From JBAYOE01 sp050950065 (GTDB taxonomy: Bacteria; Spirochaetota; Spirochaetia; Sphaerochaetales; Sphaerochaetaceae), in assembly GCA_050950065.1 (NCBI GenBank), contig JBMNGX010000006.1, positions 62,001 to 126,000 on the forward strand: a stretch of DNA of 64,000 bases. Reading direction: 5' to 3'. The notes under the pieces were generated by a model. The model was given only the letters and a program-made list of their open reading frames with translations. It was not told where the DNA came from and searched no databases. The number at the start of each line of letters is the position of its first letter. Position 1 is the first letter of the stretch. Of this stretch, positions 23,655 through 33,204 are shown piece by piece. The position numbers were made by a program, and so were the translations under genes.

Positions 23655-26575
23655 AAAGTGACCATTTCATAAGTTAATTGACTAGTATCATCTACATGTT
23701 CATCACACTCATTTTTATTAACTGCCTCTCCAACTCCAATCACTTTCATGTTTGCTTTACGAACAGCCTCTATTCCAGCTTGGGCATCTTCAATGCCACT
23801 ACACTCTTCAACAAAGAGATTTAAACTTTCAGCAGCTTTTACAAAGACTTCAGGGTCATTTTTTCCTTTTATTAAGGTAGCAGCTGGAACTACAACATCA
23901 AAGTAGTTCTTTAAATTTAACTTTTCCAAAATGAAAAGGGCATTTTGACTCACTGAAGCAATAGCTGTTTTGATTTTGTTCTTTTTAAGTTCTTTTAAAA
24001 GATCTTCAATTCCCTCTAAGATATTATCTGGGGTGAGATTTTCTAACGAGGTTCGGTAATAACTATTTTTTTGATCTGTTAGCTCTATTAGTTTTTGATC
24101 ATCAAGAGCAACATTGTTGTGCTTTAAGATAATTTTTAAAGAGTCTATTCTAGAAACACCTCTAAGTTGTTGGTTAATAGTTTCATCAAAATACCAATTG
24201 TTATCATCGGCAATTTTCTTCCACGCTTGGTAGTGATAGTTATCAGTTGAAGTTATAACTCCATCTAGATCAAATATGACCCCTTTACAACTTGGCTTAG
24301 TTGAAACAACAACTTTTTTGGAACCCACTTCTATTAGATTTGAAAAGTGTTTAATCTTTAGTTTAGGGCCCTCTGTTTGATAAGTTGTTTGGCTAGCTTT
24401 AATTTCAACTTTTAAGAGAGTCTCTTTAAATCGTAGCTTAAATGACAAACAGTTCCATCCACTTGGAAGTTTAGGTCTAAAAAGAGCAGTATTATTAATT
24501 AAACGATAACCAGCTACTCCATAAACCATTGTCATCCAAGAACCTGCCATCGCAGCTGTGTGAAGGCCATCTTTAGTGTTGCGATGTAGATCTTCAATAT
24601 CCATTAAAGTTGTGTTAGTTGTGTACTCTAAAGCTTTTTGTTCATACCCTAAATCAAATGCTACTAAAGCGTGGATGCTATCAGAAAGGGAGCTGTCCCC
24701 TGTAGTAAGGGGGTCGTAAAAATCGTAGTTGCGCTTTTTTTGATACCATGGGGTGTATTGGCTTAATAAAAAGTTAGCTAAGATTGTATCTGCTTGTTTT
24801 ATCACCTGATGACGATAAATTACCAATGGGTGGTAATTTAGTAGCAGGGGTCTTTTCATCTCCCCCTCCCATTTCTGAAGTGATAAAAAACGATCATCTT
24901 GAGCATCAATGCCCAATTCATAATCGTAAGGAAGATACATCATTGATGCAGCTTTGTTAAAACTTTCTACTTCCCCATCCTCAATTTTAAGAGTTTCAAC
25001 AAAGTGGGAGTAAAGTTTTGGATCAGAAGTTTGCATCTTTACAACTATGTTATAAAGGCGTGCTAGGTGGTATTTAACCATCATATTTGTATAAAAGTTG
25101 TTATCGACTAAAGCTGAATACTCATCGGGACCGGTAACTTCGTTAATACAAAAAGCTCCGCCTTTTTTCTTGTTAAAGAATCCCAAATCTAAATAGAGGC
25201 GAGCTGTTTCAAAAAGAAGTTCAAAGCCACCCTCTTTTAAAATTAAATTATCCCCAGTTACATCTATGTATTGATACAAAGAGTAGGCAATGTCAGCATT
25301 GATGTGGTATTGAGCAGTGCCTGCTGGATAGTAGGCAGAGGCTTCCATCCCATTGATTGTTCTCCAAGGGTACAAAGCCCCTTTTTGATTCATCTCTCGA
25401 GCTCGAGTGCGAGCATGCTCTAATAAGGATATTCTATAATCTAATAAAGAGCGGGCAATTGAGGGGCGAATGTGAGTAAAAAATGGCATCCCATAAATTT
25501 CAGTATCCCAAAAATAGTGTCCCTCATAACCTCCACCAGTTAACCCTTTGGCAGCTAAGGAGGCAGATCCATCTTTACCTACAGATTGCAAAAGTTGAAA
25601 AAGGTTGAATCTAATTGCTTGTTGTAATTTATCATCTCCATCAATAACAACATCAGCTTCATCCCAAAATTCTTTGTAATACTCTTTTTGAGATGCAACT
25701 AATGTGGCCCAACTAGTACACCCTTTTTCTATGTTTGTAGATCTAACTTCATCTAAATTTAACTCTTCGTGTACCCTACCAGATGAGTGGTAATAAAAAC
25801 ACTTAGTTAAATCGGCACTAAAATCTTCAAAGCTGTATTTTATAGTTGGAAATGGATCTACATTTGTAGACTCTATTGAGCTTTGTTTTGATGAGTGGTG
25901 GGCACACCCCATCACTAAATAAAGACCACTCTCTTTGGTTTTAAAAGAGGCTTGAAAACCTATTTGTTTACTTTGACCAACACTGGTGAGGTTCTTTTCT
26001 ACACACACTAAAGAGGATTCACTTAATCTAGTACTAACTCTAGGATCTAAGGCTGTTACAGGGGGACTTTTAGGCATAGCGATTGAGGATATAAATTCTA
26101 TATGAGCCTTTTCAGAGCAATTAACTTCAATTTTTATTGCCCCAGTGTGTTTATCGACCATCGATAAGAGTGTTTGCCACTTAATGGTGATTATCTTGTT
26201 TTGATTAGTTTCCCAAATAACACTTTGATTTAAAATGCCACTTCTAAAATCTAAAATACGACTGAAGGAGGAAATTTTTTTAGACGAGAAAGAGAACTTC
26301 TGCCCATCAACAACAATTTTTGTAAAACGGCAGTCGGGAAGATCCAACATAGTTTGGTTAAGACGGGCAAAACCATAAGCATCCTCCCCATAATGTATTG
26401 GGGAGGTTTCATAGAATCCATTGATAAAAACACCTGGGTGGTGCACCACTTCACGTTCAAAAAAGAAACCTCTAAATCCAAGATACCCATTGCCAATTGA
26501 AAACAGTGATTCACTGCGGGCAAGCTCTTCTTCAATGTAGGTGTGTTGTTCCAATGCCCAAGTGTTTATTCTCAT
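23651..26575 (-). CDS. GH65 glycoside phosphorylase fused to beta-phosphoglucomutase
   Basis: The start is the ATG at 26575 (MRINTWALEQ), right after the permease stop; a much longer frame would run through the permease gene. Residues ~1-750 are a GH65 inverting disaccharide phosphorylase: LFSIGNGYLGFRG, GYEGHYFWDTEIYGMPF, EVTGPDEYSALVDNNFYTN (catalytic acid Glu) and RHQVIKQADTILANFLL (phosphate side). Residues ~755-974 are a HAD beta-phosphoglucomutase with DLDGVITSTDNYHYQAW, a cap containing RGVSRIDSL, and GIEDAQAGIEAV. The fusion would split a maltose-, trehalose- or kojibiose-type disaccharide with phosphate to beta-glucose-1-P and convert it to glucose-6-P in one polypeptide. The exact disaccharide is not readable. 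It is the last gene of the sugar operon. Confidence 0.92.
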   Translation of the reverse strand: MRINTWALEQHTYIEEELARSESLFSIGNGYLGFRGFFFEREVVHHPGVFINGFYETSPIHYGEDAYGFARLNQTMLDLPDCRFTKIVVDGQKFSFSSKKISSFSRILDFRSGILNQSVIWETNQNKIITIKWQTLLSMVDKHTGAIKIEVNCSEKAHIEFISSIAMPKSPPVTALDPRVSTRLSESSLVCVEKNLTSVGQSKQIGFQASFKTKESGLYLVMGCAHHSSKQSSIESTNVDPFPTIKYSFEDFSADLTKCFYYHSSGRVHEELNLDEVRSTNIEKGCTSWATLVASQKEYYKEFWDEADVVIDGDDKLQQAIRFNLFQLLQSVGKDGSASLAAKGLTGGGYEGHYFWDTEIYGMPFFTHIRPSIARSLLDYRISLLEHARTRAREMNQKGALYPWRTINGMEASAYYPAGTAQYHINADIAYSLYQYIDVTGDNLILKEGGFELLFETARLYLDLGFFNKKKGGAFCINEVTGPDEYSALVDNNFYTNMMVKYHLARLYNIVVKMQTSDPKLYSHFVETLKIEDGEVESFNKAASMMYLPYDYELGIDAQDDRFLSLQKWEGEMKRPLLLNYHPLVIYRHQVIKQADTILANFLLSQYTPWYQKKRNYDFYDPLTTGDSSLSDSIHALVAFDLGYEQKALEYTTNTTLMDIEDLHRNTKDGLHTAAMAGSWMTMVYGVAGYRLINNTALFRPKLPSGWNCLSFKLRFKETLLKVEIKASQTTYQTEGPKLKIKHFSNLIEVGSKKVVVSTKPSCKGVIFDLDGVITSTDNYHYQAWKKIADDNNWYFDETINQQLRGVSRIDSLKIILKHNNVALDDQKLIELTDQKNSYYRTSLENLTPDNILEGIEDLLKELKKNKIKTAIASVSQNALFILEKLNLKNYFDVVVPAATLIKGKNDPEVFVKAAESLNLFVEECSGIEDAQAGIEAVRKANMKVIGVGEAVNKNECDEHVDDTSQLTYEMVTF

Positions 26576-26577
26576 TT

Positions 26578-27477
26578 TTATCCCTTTACCGAACCAGCCA
26601 TCAATCCCTGTACGAAGTAGCGTTGCAAGGAGAAGAAAACAACAAGAGGGACAACCATAACAATAAAAGCACCACTGGTGAGTAGATGCCAATCTTGTCC
26701 CCTTGAACCAACCATGTTTGCCAACCTTTGAGTCAATACTGCTACTTCACTTGTTCCACCCAAGAATATTAAAGCTACAAGTAAATCGTTCCACACCCAT
26801 AAGAATTGGAAGATTGCTAACGAAGCAATTGCAGGAACTGAAAGAGGTAAAACTAAGAGGGCAAAAACTACCATGGGCCTTGCTCCATCTAAAAAAGCAG
26901 ATTCAAAGATATCTTTTGGGATAGTTGAGATGTAGTTGTAAAGTAGATAAACACCCAATGGTAAACCAAAACCTGTGTGGGCCAACCACACCCCCAAATA
27001 GGAGCCTGTTAATCCCAACTTTTGGTAATCTCGTAAAATTGGGATTAAAGCAATTTGTAGTGGAACTACTAATAAAGCTACAACAGCTGTGAAGAAGAAC
27101 TTTCTTCCAGGGAACTCCATCCATGCAAAACCAAAAGCAGCAGCTGAGGCAATTAAAAGGGGAATAACAACTGAAGGGATTGTTACAGTAAAGCTGTTTA
27201 TAAAAGCACGTGAGAGGTTATCTCCACTAGCTCTTACAGTTTTACCAGCAGAGTCGATGAAAGTGTAGGCACTTCCACCTAAAACCCTTTTGTAGTTATC
27301 TAATGTTAGCTTCCCTTTCCCTTTAAAAATGGTCCACCAACCACTGTTTAAAACTTCACTTTGAGTTCTAAAAGAGGAGATAAAAAGCCCAATGATTGGG
27401 ATAGCCCAAATAATGACAATGGCGATTAAGACAATGTTGACTAAGATTTTCCAATTAAATCTTTTAGCTTGAATCAT
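26578..27477 (-). CDS. Sugar ABC transporter permease (MalG type)
   Basis: The 299-residue product has six predicted membrane helices and the EAA loop ESAFLDGARPMVVFALLVLPLSVPAI that contacts the ATPase. It ends FVQGLMAGSVKG, the common C-terminus of CUT1 permeases. It overlaps its partner permease by one base. It imports an alpha-glucoside-like sugar together with the genes at 27477 and 28655. No ATPase gene is in the operon, so a shared MsmX/MalK-like ATPase is probably encoded elsewhere. Confidence 0.93.
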   Translation of the reverse strand: MIQAKRFNWKILVNIVLIAIVIIWAIPIIGLFISSFRTQSEVLNSGWWTIFKGKGKLTLDNYKRVLGGSAYTFIDSAGKTVRASGDNLSRAFINSFTVTIPSVVIPLLIASAAAFGFAWMEFPGRKFFFTAVVALLVVPLQIALIPILRDYQKLGLTGSYLGVWLAHTGFGLPLGVYLLYNYISTIPKDIFESAFLDGARPMVVFALLVLPLSVPAIASLAIFQFLWVWNDLLVALIFLGGTSEVAVLTQRLANMVGSRGQDWHLLTSGAFIVMVVPLVVFFSLQRYFVQGLMAGSVKG

Positions 27478-28586
27478 TAGAACACCTCCCTTTTTCTAAA
27501 TTGGTGAAGGTTGTACCACATGACAGGTATTACTGCGATTACTAAAACAATGGCAATAGCTGAACCTCTTCCATAGTTGTAGAATCGGAACATCTGTTTG
27601 TATTGCATACTAGCAATAACTTCTGTTCCATAGTTTCCATTAGTCATTGTGAAAACAATGTCAAAGATCTTTAATGAGAGGATAATGATAGTTGTTGATA
27701 CGGTAACTATAGTTGAGAAAATATAGGGGATTATAATACTTCTAATTACCCTAAATTCACTTGCTCCATCAATTCTACCAGCTTCAATGATAGCTGAGGG
27801 GACCCCCTTTAAGGCAGCTGAAATAATAACCATCGCATACCCTGTTTGAAGCCAAATCAAAATAATTACTAAGAATATGTTGTTCCAAGGTTGTAAGGTG
27901 AACCAAGCTTTAGGCTCTGCACCAAAAAAGGTAACTATTGCATTTAACAATCCCACCTGATCTTCGCCCATCGGTTTATAAGCGTAAATAAAACGCCATA
28001 TTACACCAGCTCCAACAAAGGAGATTGCCATTGGGGTAAAGATAATACTCTTAAAAACTTTCTCAAAGTTTGAGCGATCAGCTAATAGGGCAATGATAAG
28101 GCCAAAACCAACTGAACCCCCTGTTCCCAAAACTATCCATAGGAGGTTGTTTCCAAAGGCCTCTAACATCTTAGAGTCGGTAAATGCATAAATGTAGTTT
28201 GCCAATCCAACAAAGTTTTTACTGCTAGCGTCAAAAAAGCTCAAATAGAGCGATCGCATTGTTGGCAAAAATAGGTACCACGTTAATATTACTAAAGCAG
28301 GACCAACAAAGACAAAGGGTTGAAGCTTTTGAGCAACATTTAAAGGGGCCTTATTGACAATATAATCGGCAACCCAAAAGAGTAGGGCAATACCACCCAC
28401 TCCCCAAATTATTGCAACAACAGCTATAACTCCTTGTGAAGCATTAGAGTCCCTTAAGAATATAAAGCCTCCCCACAAAACAACAAAGGCGATAAGGGGG
28501 ATTAAAATGGAGATAGCAACTCTTCCAAAAGCAACTGCTGAAGTTGATATTAAAGAATTGCTCCCACTTTCATCTACTTTTTTCAT
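27477..28586 (-). CDS. Sugar ABC transporter permease (MalF type)
   Basis: The 369-residue product has extra N-terminal membrane helices before the core six, as in MalF-like subunits. The EAA loop is EAGRIDGASEFRVIRSIIIPYI. It forms the heterodimeric membrane pore with the downstream permease. The gene follows the binding-protein gene after a 68-base gap that carries a strong hairpin, which probably lowers permease expression relative to the binding protein. Confidence 0.93.
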   Translation of the reverse strand: MKKVDESGSNSLISTSAVAFGRVAISILIPLIAFVVLWGGFIFLRDSNASQGVIAVVAIIWGVGGIALLFWVADYIVNKAPLNVAQKLQPFVFVGPALVILTWYLFLPTMRSLYLSFFDASSKNFVGLANYIYAFTDSKMLEAFGNNLLWIVLGTGGSVGFGLIIALLADRSNFEKVFKSIIFTPMAISFVGAGVIWRFIYAYKPMGEDQVGLLNAIVTFFGAEPKAWFTLQPWNNIFLVIILIWLQTGYAMVIISAALKGVPSAIIEAGRIDGASEFRVIRSIIIPYIFSTIVTVSTTIIILSLKIFDIVFTMTNGNYGTEVIASMQYKQMFRFYNYGRGSAIAIVLVIAVIPVMWYNLHQFRKREVF

Positions 28587-28616
28587 CTTTGAATCCTTTT
28601 CAAAGAGTGTAAAATA

Positions 28617-28635
28617 CCGGCGGCAAAACCGCCGG
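28617..28635 (-). terminator. Intercistronic attenuator hairpin
   Basis: CCGGCGG (28617-28623) pairs with CCGCCGG (28629-28635) around a 5-base loop, with weak T-richness beyond on the minus strand. It lies between the binding-protein and permease genes, a usual place for partial termination or mRNA stabilisation. Confidence 0.7.
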
Positions 28636-28654
28636 CATATACATCTTTAATTTT

Positions 28655-29923
28655 TTATCTTGGCCAAGACTTTTGAATGTCGGCTAAAACTTGGTTAGTT
28701 GATCTTCCATTAACCCAATCAACAATACCGGTCCAGAATGTTCCAGCACCAACTTCAGCAGGCATTAAATCTGAAGCGTCAAAGCGGAATACTTTAGCGT
28801 TAACTAAAGCTTCTGCTAAAGAGCGCTCAATTGCATTTGGATATGCATTGAGATCTTGGTTCAAGTAGGGGAACAATGCTCCACCAGCTTTTGCCCAAAG
28901 CTCACCAGATTCCCAAGTTGCTAAGTATTCCATGAACTCTCTAACTTCAGGACGATCGTTGAATACAACAAACTGGTCTCCACCACCAAGTACTGGAATA
29001 CCAAATGCTGGATCAATTGCTGGAAGGGCAAATACGCCAACTTCTTCTTCAAGATTTGCTTGAATATCATCTGGGAAGAATCCAGTAATAAAGTTACCTT
29101 GGCGGTGCATCATAGCTTTTGGAGGATTATCAAATAGGGGAGAGACTGAATCTCCGAAGCTACTTGTTAAGATTGTGTTTTTACCACCATAGACGTAAGA
29201 GTCGTTGAGCCAAATTCCCTCTAAAATGTCAAAAGCTTTTTTAACTTCTGGTGCATCAAAAGGAAGCTCGTTTGAGACCCACTTGTCATAAACGTCTGGT
29301 CCTGCGGTTCTAAGCATGATATCTTCAACCCAGTCGGTTCCGACCCAACCAGTTGCTCCACCAGCTTCGATTCCAATTGCCCAAGGTCTGACACCATCTC
29401 TTACCATTTGGTCTTGAAGTCTCATCAACTCATCCCAAGTTGTAGGCACTTTATAACCAGCTTTGTCCCAAGCTTTCTTTGGATACCAAACAAAACTCTT
29501 AGCATTTACACGGTGGAATACTCCATAAGTTGTCCCACCATAAGAGCCTAAATCTTTCCAAACTGGGGCATAGTTGCTATTTAAAAGTCCTTCTAACTTT
29601 GACCATACAGGAACTAATACCCCTTGTTTTGCAAATGTGTTCATAAGTCCTGGTTGGGGAAGGCCTGCAATGTCAGGGGCGTTTCCACCGCTAACACGAA
29701 CTTCAATTAAAGTTTCAAAGTCTTTTGATCCTTCATAAATAACTTTAATACCTGTACGCTCTTCAAATGGTTTAATTGCCTCTTCAAAACGGCGTGCCTC
29801 TTCATCTACGAATGCTCCAAAAACCCTAACAGTCTTAGCTGCATCAGCTTCTGCTTTTCCCCCTGCAAACAGGGCGGGTAGTAATAAAAGAGCAATCATT
29901 ACTACTACAAACGCTTTTTTCAT
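28655..29923 (-). CDS. Sugar ABC transporter substrate-binding protein
   Basis: The 422-residue exported protein begins MKKAFVVVMIALLLLPALFAGGKAEA. The cleavage region has no Cys, so it is not a classical lipoprotein, a pattern common in spirochaete binding proteins. The mature part is a type I CUT1 binding protein (VIYEGSKDFETLIEVRVSGGNAPDIAG, and SWPR-like end). SD AAGGAGAG lies 5 bases before the ATG. It is the first gene of the operon with the GH65 fusion, so the ligand is probably a disaccharide or oligosaccharide. A LacI-type operator lies 75 bases upstream. Confidence 0.93.
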   Translation of the reverse strand: MKKAFVVVMIALLLLPALFAGGKAEADAAKTVRVFGAFVDEEARRFEEAIKPFEERTGIKVIYEGSKDFETLIEVRVSGGNAPDIAGLPQPGLMNTFAKQGVLVPVWSKLEGLLNSNYAPVWKDLGSYGGTTYGVFHRVNAKSFVWYPKKAWDKAGYKVPTTWDELMRLQDQMVRDGVRPWAIGIEAGGATGWVGTDWVEDIMLRTAGPDVYDKWVSNELPFDAPEVKKAFDILEGIWLNDSYVYGGKNTILTSSFGDSVSPLFDNPPKAMMHRQGNFITGFFPDDIQANLEEEVGVFALPAIDPAFGIPVLGGGDQFVVFNDRPEVREFMEYLATWESGELWAKAGGALFPYLNQDLNAYPNAIERSLAEALVNAKVFRFDASDLMPAEVGAGTFWTGIVDWVNGRSTNQVLADIQKSWPR

Positions 29924-29997
29924 ACCACTCTCCTTTTGCCCGCAAAGCGAGCTAGTGATTAAATAGGTTAATAACCAGAGAAAGCATTTCGAACGTC

Positions 29998-30013
29998 ATG
30001 GAAACGCTTCCAT
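29998..30013. promoter_or_regulatory. LacI-family operator of the sugar operon
   Basis: ATGGAAACGCTTCCAT is a 16-base near-perfect palindrome with the central CG and AAACG half-sites typical of LacI-family operators. It lies 75 bases upstream of the binding-protein start, and the adjacent lacI-like gene (22689) is the obvious candidate regulator. Confidence 0.72.
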
Positions 30014-30158
30014 AACTCATTGTCCCACACCTTATCTCATAAGTCAAACAAAAAAATCACTATTATTTAAAATATTAGGGGCAAAGAGATAAATGATTCT
30101 ACATATATATTAGTTAGAGTGGTAATACTCTGTTATAATCAGCTCAAAGGATAGATAA

Positions 30159-31040
30159 ATGGAACAAAATATAAAAGAGAGAAAAAAGGATATCTATTGG
30201 TTCGCAATAGTTTCAATTGTACTGGGGTGGGGTATATTTTTATTGATACCACTTTCTGGGGCAACCTATGGAGATAGTTCTTCATTAGTGATTTTAACTG
30301 TTGGAATGTTTACACCTGCTATAAGTAGTCTTTTAGTGCGTCTAGTTAGAAAAGAGGGGTTAGCTAATCTCTATTTAAGGCCAAACTTAAAAGGGAATGT
30401 TAAAAAGTACTTAGTTGTATTTTTTGCCCCCTCATTGCTGTTGCTTCTTAGTGGTGTAATCTACTTCTTACTAAATCCAAGTAAATTTGACCCCTCTTTA
30501 TCCACCTTCAAAGCAATTTATCAAGTAGAGGAAGTTTCAATATTCCTTCTTCTATTTACAATTGGTCAAGTTATAATTATTGGTCCTGTTGTTAATATTA
30601 TTCCCACTTTAGGAGAGGAGTTGGGATGGAGAGGCTATCTACTACCTAAGTTGCTTCAAGTAACTTCTCAAAGAAAAGCAGTTTTAATTAGTGGTTTTAT
30701 TTGGGGATTTTGGCACCTTCCAGTGATAGTTATGGGACACAACTATGGGACAGAGTATAAAGGGTATCCCTACTTAGGGATAATTGGGATGATTGTGTTC
30801 TGTATGGTTTTAGGGATAATTGAAGGATATGCAACTATTGAGTTAAACAGCGTTATTCCTGCTGCAATGATCCACTCTACAATCAACGCTGGGGCAGCTT
30901 TACCTATTATAATGGCCAAAGGAAATTATAACCCCCTATTTGGGCCAACAATTGTAGGTCTTTTGGGTTCAATCCCATTTATAGTTGTAGCTGCCTACAT
31001 CTTTATTAAAAAGTTAGAGCCCCAAAAGTCCAAAGAATAA
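30159..31040 (+). CDS. CPBP-family intramembrane metalloprotease
   Basis: The 293-residue product has about eight membrane segments and the CAAX-protease/bacteriocin-processing (Abi) motifs. Motif 1 is EELGWRGYLLPKL, with the paired Glu and the Arg, and motif 2 is ISGFIWGFWHLPV, with the catalytic His. Motif 3 is the HSTINAG near residue 245. Family members cleave membrane peptides or prenylated proteins, some giving bacteriocin immunity. The substrate is unknown. It stands alone and overlaps the convergent interrupted lipoprotein gene by 27 bases. Confidence 0.88.
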   Translation: MEQNIKERKKDIYWFAIVSIVLGWGIFLLIPLSGATYGDSSSLVILTVGMFTPAISSLLVRLVRKEGLANLYLRPNLKGNVKKYLVVFFAPSLLLLLSGVIYFLLNPSKFDPSLSTFKAIYQVEEVSIFLLLFTIGQVIIIGPVVNIIPTLGEELGWRGYLLPKLLQVTSQRKAVLISGFIWGFWHLPVIVMGHNYGTEYKGYPYLGIIGMIVFCMVLGIIEGYATIELNSVIPAAMIHSTINAGAALPIIMAKGNYNPLFGPTIVGLLGSIPFIVVAAYIFIKKLEPQKSKE

Positions 31041-31682
31041 ATCTCCTTCTAGTAAGGCTACATCTTTAACTAACTCACTAAGTTCAACCTCTACATACTC
31101 ATCTGATTGAAGTGTGTAGTATCTTCCATGTAAGTTGGGCTCTCCATCAACATAGACTCCGTAAAGCTCAACATTTTGATCCTCTATATAATCGTTGTAA
31201 AGGTTGATTGTAATTTTCCACTCATCAAAACTTACTGAGGTGAAATAGTTGTAAAGTAAATAATCGTTAATCTCATCCAAAATAAAATCACTTAAACTAA
31301 AACCAAAATAGAGATCTCCATAATAGTTATCAACAACTAGTTAGAGTAAATCGTAGGTGTTATCAAAGTTATAATTTAAGTAGTTGTAAATTGGAATTTT
31401 AATGTCAGCAGTTAAATAGGTATTATCTCCGCTATTATCAATTTTAATATTTTGTGCAGATCTAAACCAATATCTTACCTTATCTTTTAGCTCTTGATCT
31501 TCGTCAATAAAAGAAAAGAGGGGAATTAATAGCCTTGCACTTGCTAAATAGACAATATCTTCATTTTGCCCAACATCGATTAGATTTGAGAGGGGAACGA
31601 AGGTGGAAATCGACCCTTTACACGAAACAATTATTAAAACAGCAGCTAACACCACTACCAAAGCAACACTTCTTTTTTTCAT
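31014..31682 (-). pseudogene. Lipoprotein gene interrupted by a single in-frame stop
   Basis: The gene begins with GGGAGG and an ATG at 31682 and encodes MKKRSVALVVVLAAVLIIVSCKG, a lipoprotein signal peptide with Cys in the lipobox. After 113 codons a TAA at 31341-31343 interrupts the frame. The same frame then stays open for another 108 codons to 31014, with similar Tyr/Asp-rich composition (for example LYFGFSLSDFILDEINDYL). Since no frame change is needed, one point mutation explains it. It could also be a real short protein plus a relic, or stop read-through. I recognise no family. Confidence 0.65.
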
Positions 31683-31751
31683 AAAGGAGCCTCCCTTTAA
31701 TAAATTGAAGATAATAAATTGAACTAGTTAGTCAACAACTGTGCTTTCTCC

Positions 31752-31780
31752 TTGACGATAATTGGTAGTCTTTTGATATT
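31752..31780 (+). promoter_or_regulatory. Candidate promoter of the folate operon
   Basis: TTGACG at 31752-31757, 17-base spacer, GATATT at 31775-31780, 60 bases before folE. Confidence 0.5.
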
Positions 31781-31839
31781 TGAATATATGAGCATGTTTT
31801 TATATGTGCTCAATTATTTAATCTTTGTAGGATGGATTT

Positions 31840-32469
31840 ATGAACGATGAAGCTCGGTTGGAAAAAGCACTGAATTTAAGAAAAAGAGATCTTAGTGAAA
31901 AAGACTTTACACGCTTTGAAGCTTATGTTGAGGAAATATTCAACGCCTTTGGGATGGATACTAAAACAGCATCCACTATCGATACCCCAAAAAGATTTAT
32001 AAAAGCCCTTTACGATATCACTGAAGGGTATGAAGGAGACTCTAAGCTAGTTAAAGCTTTTGAAAGTGAGTGTCGCTCTGCTTCAGGATGTAAAAATAAT
32101 CAAATTATTCAAGGGCCAATACAGTTTTATTCTTTGTGTGAACACCACGCACTCCCATTTTTTGGTGATGCCTATGTTGGATATATTGCAAATGATGACA
32201 TCATTGGAATTTCTAAGTTAACTCGCTTAGTGCGCGTTTTTTCAAAACGGTTTGCCGTTCAAGAACGTATTGGGCAAGAGGTTGCCAACATGCTTGAAGC
32301 TATGGTTAATCCCGAAGGAGTTGCTGTTTATATTGAAGCTCGCCACCTTTGTATGGAGATGAGAGGAGCCAAAGAGAATTCCCCTTTAACTAGAACTACT
32401 GTTTTTAGGGGTAAGTATGAAGAGGATGCAAATCTAAGAGAGGAATTTCTTAGAATGTGTGGGAAGTAA
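31840..32469 (+). CDS. folE: GTP cyclohydrolase I
   Basis: The 209-residue product converts GTP to dihydroneopterin triphosphate, the first step of folate synthesis. Conserved parts are TPKRFIKALYDITEGY, the zinc-site segment FYSLCEHHALPFFGDAYVGYI (Cys, His, His), KLTRLVRVFSKRFAVQERIGQEVA, and ARHLCMEMRGAKE with the third zinc Cys. SD GTAGGAT precedes the ATG. It is the first gene of a tight operon running to 34517. Confidence 0.96.
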   Translation: MNDEARLEKALNLRKRDLSEKDFTRFEAYVEEIFNAFGMDTKTASTIDTPKRFIKALYDITEGYEGDSKLVKAFESECRSASGCKNNQIIQGPIQFYSLCEHHALPFFGDAYVGYIANDDIIGISKLTRLVRVFSKRFAVQERIGQEVANMLEAMVNPEGVAVYIEARHLCMEMRGAKENSPLTRTTVFRGKYEEDANLREEFLRMCGK

Positions 32470-32472
32470 GAG

Positions 32473-33192
32473 ATGGAAAGTAGAGGATATGCTTTAGTAA
32501 CAGGGGCTGCTCACAGAGTGGGACGCACTTTAGCACTAGGTGCTGCTAAAGCTAATTACGATGTAATAGTTCACTATCGCTCATCTAAAGAGCAAGCTTT
32601 AAGTGTTTGTAAAGAGATTGAGCAACTGGGTAAAAAAGCAATTGCCTTACAAGCAGATTTACAAAACTCAAATGAAATAAACTCTCTATTTAAAAAAACC
32701 AATGAGATTGGTAAAGTTACTGCTTTAATTAATAGTGCAGCAATATTTGAAAACCTAACTTGGTCTAACACAACTGTTGAGAGTTGGGAGCGTCATTTAA
32801 AGATCAACTTAACTGCCCCATTTTTATTAAGCCAACTCTTTGTAAAAAACTTAGAGAATCAAAAAGGGGTTATTATAAATATAAGTGACTGGAAAGCTAA
32901 TAGACCTCAAAAAGATCACCTTCCTTATATAGTCTCTAAAGGGGCCCTAGATACCTTAACAGCCTCTTTAGCTCACTCTTTTGCCCCCAATGTGAGAGTT
33001 AATGGCATTGCTTTAGGGGCAATTCTTAAACCCTCTGATAACAACCACAACCCCAACCTTTTAAAGAGTGTTCCACTTAATAGATGGGCTGATTTAAAAG
33101 AGGTTGAACATACGTTGATCTATTTACTTAATGAGGCAACTTACGTTACAGGCGAAATCATTAAATTGGATGGGGGAAGACACTTAGTCTAA
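32473..33192 (+). CDS. SDR-family reductase, pteridine-reductase/FolM-like
   Basis: The 239-residue short-chain dehydrogenase has TGAAHRVGRTLALGAAKANYDV. The Arg after the Gly-rich turn is typical of NADPH-dependent pteridine reductases (TGxxxRxG). It also has the catalytic YIVSK (Tyr, Lys) and ends with TGEIIKLDGGRHLV. Placement between folE and folB makes dihydromonapterin or dihydrofolate reduction the likely role. It could stand in for DHFR, whose gene is not in the window. It starts 3 bases after the folE stop. Confidence 0.82.
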   Translation: MESRGYALVTGAAHRVGRTLALGAAKANYDVIVHYRSSKEQALSVCKEIEQLGKKAIALQADLQNSNEINSLFKKTNEIGKVTALINSAAIFENLTWSNTTVESWERHLKINLTAPFLLSQLFVKNLENQKGVIINISDWKANRPQKDHLPYIVSKGALDTLTASLAHSFAPNVRVNGIALGAILKPSDNNHNPNLLKSVPLNRWADLKEVEHTLIYLLNEATYVTGEIIKLDGGRHLV

Positions 33193-33204
33193 AGGAAGAT
33201 TGTT

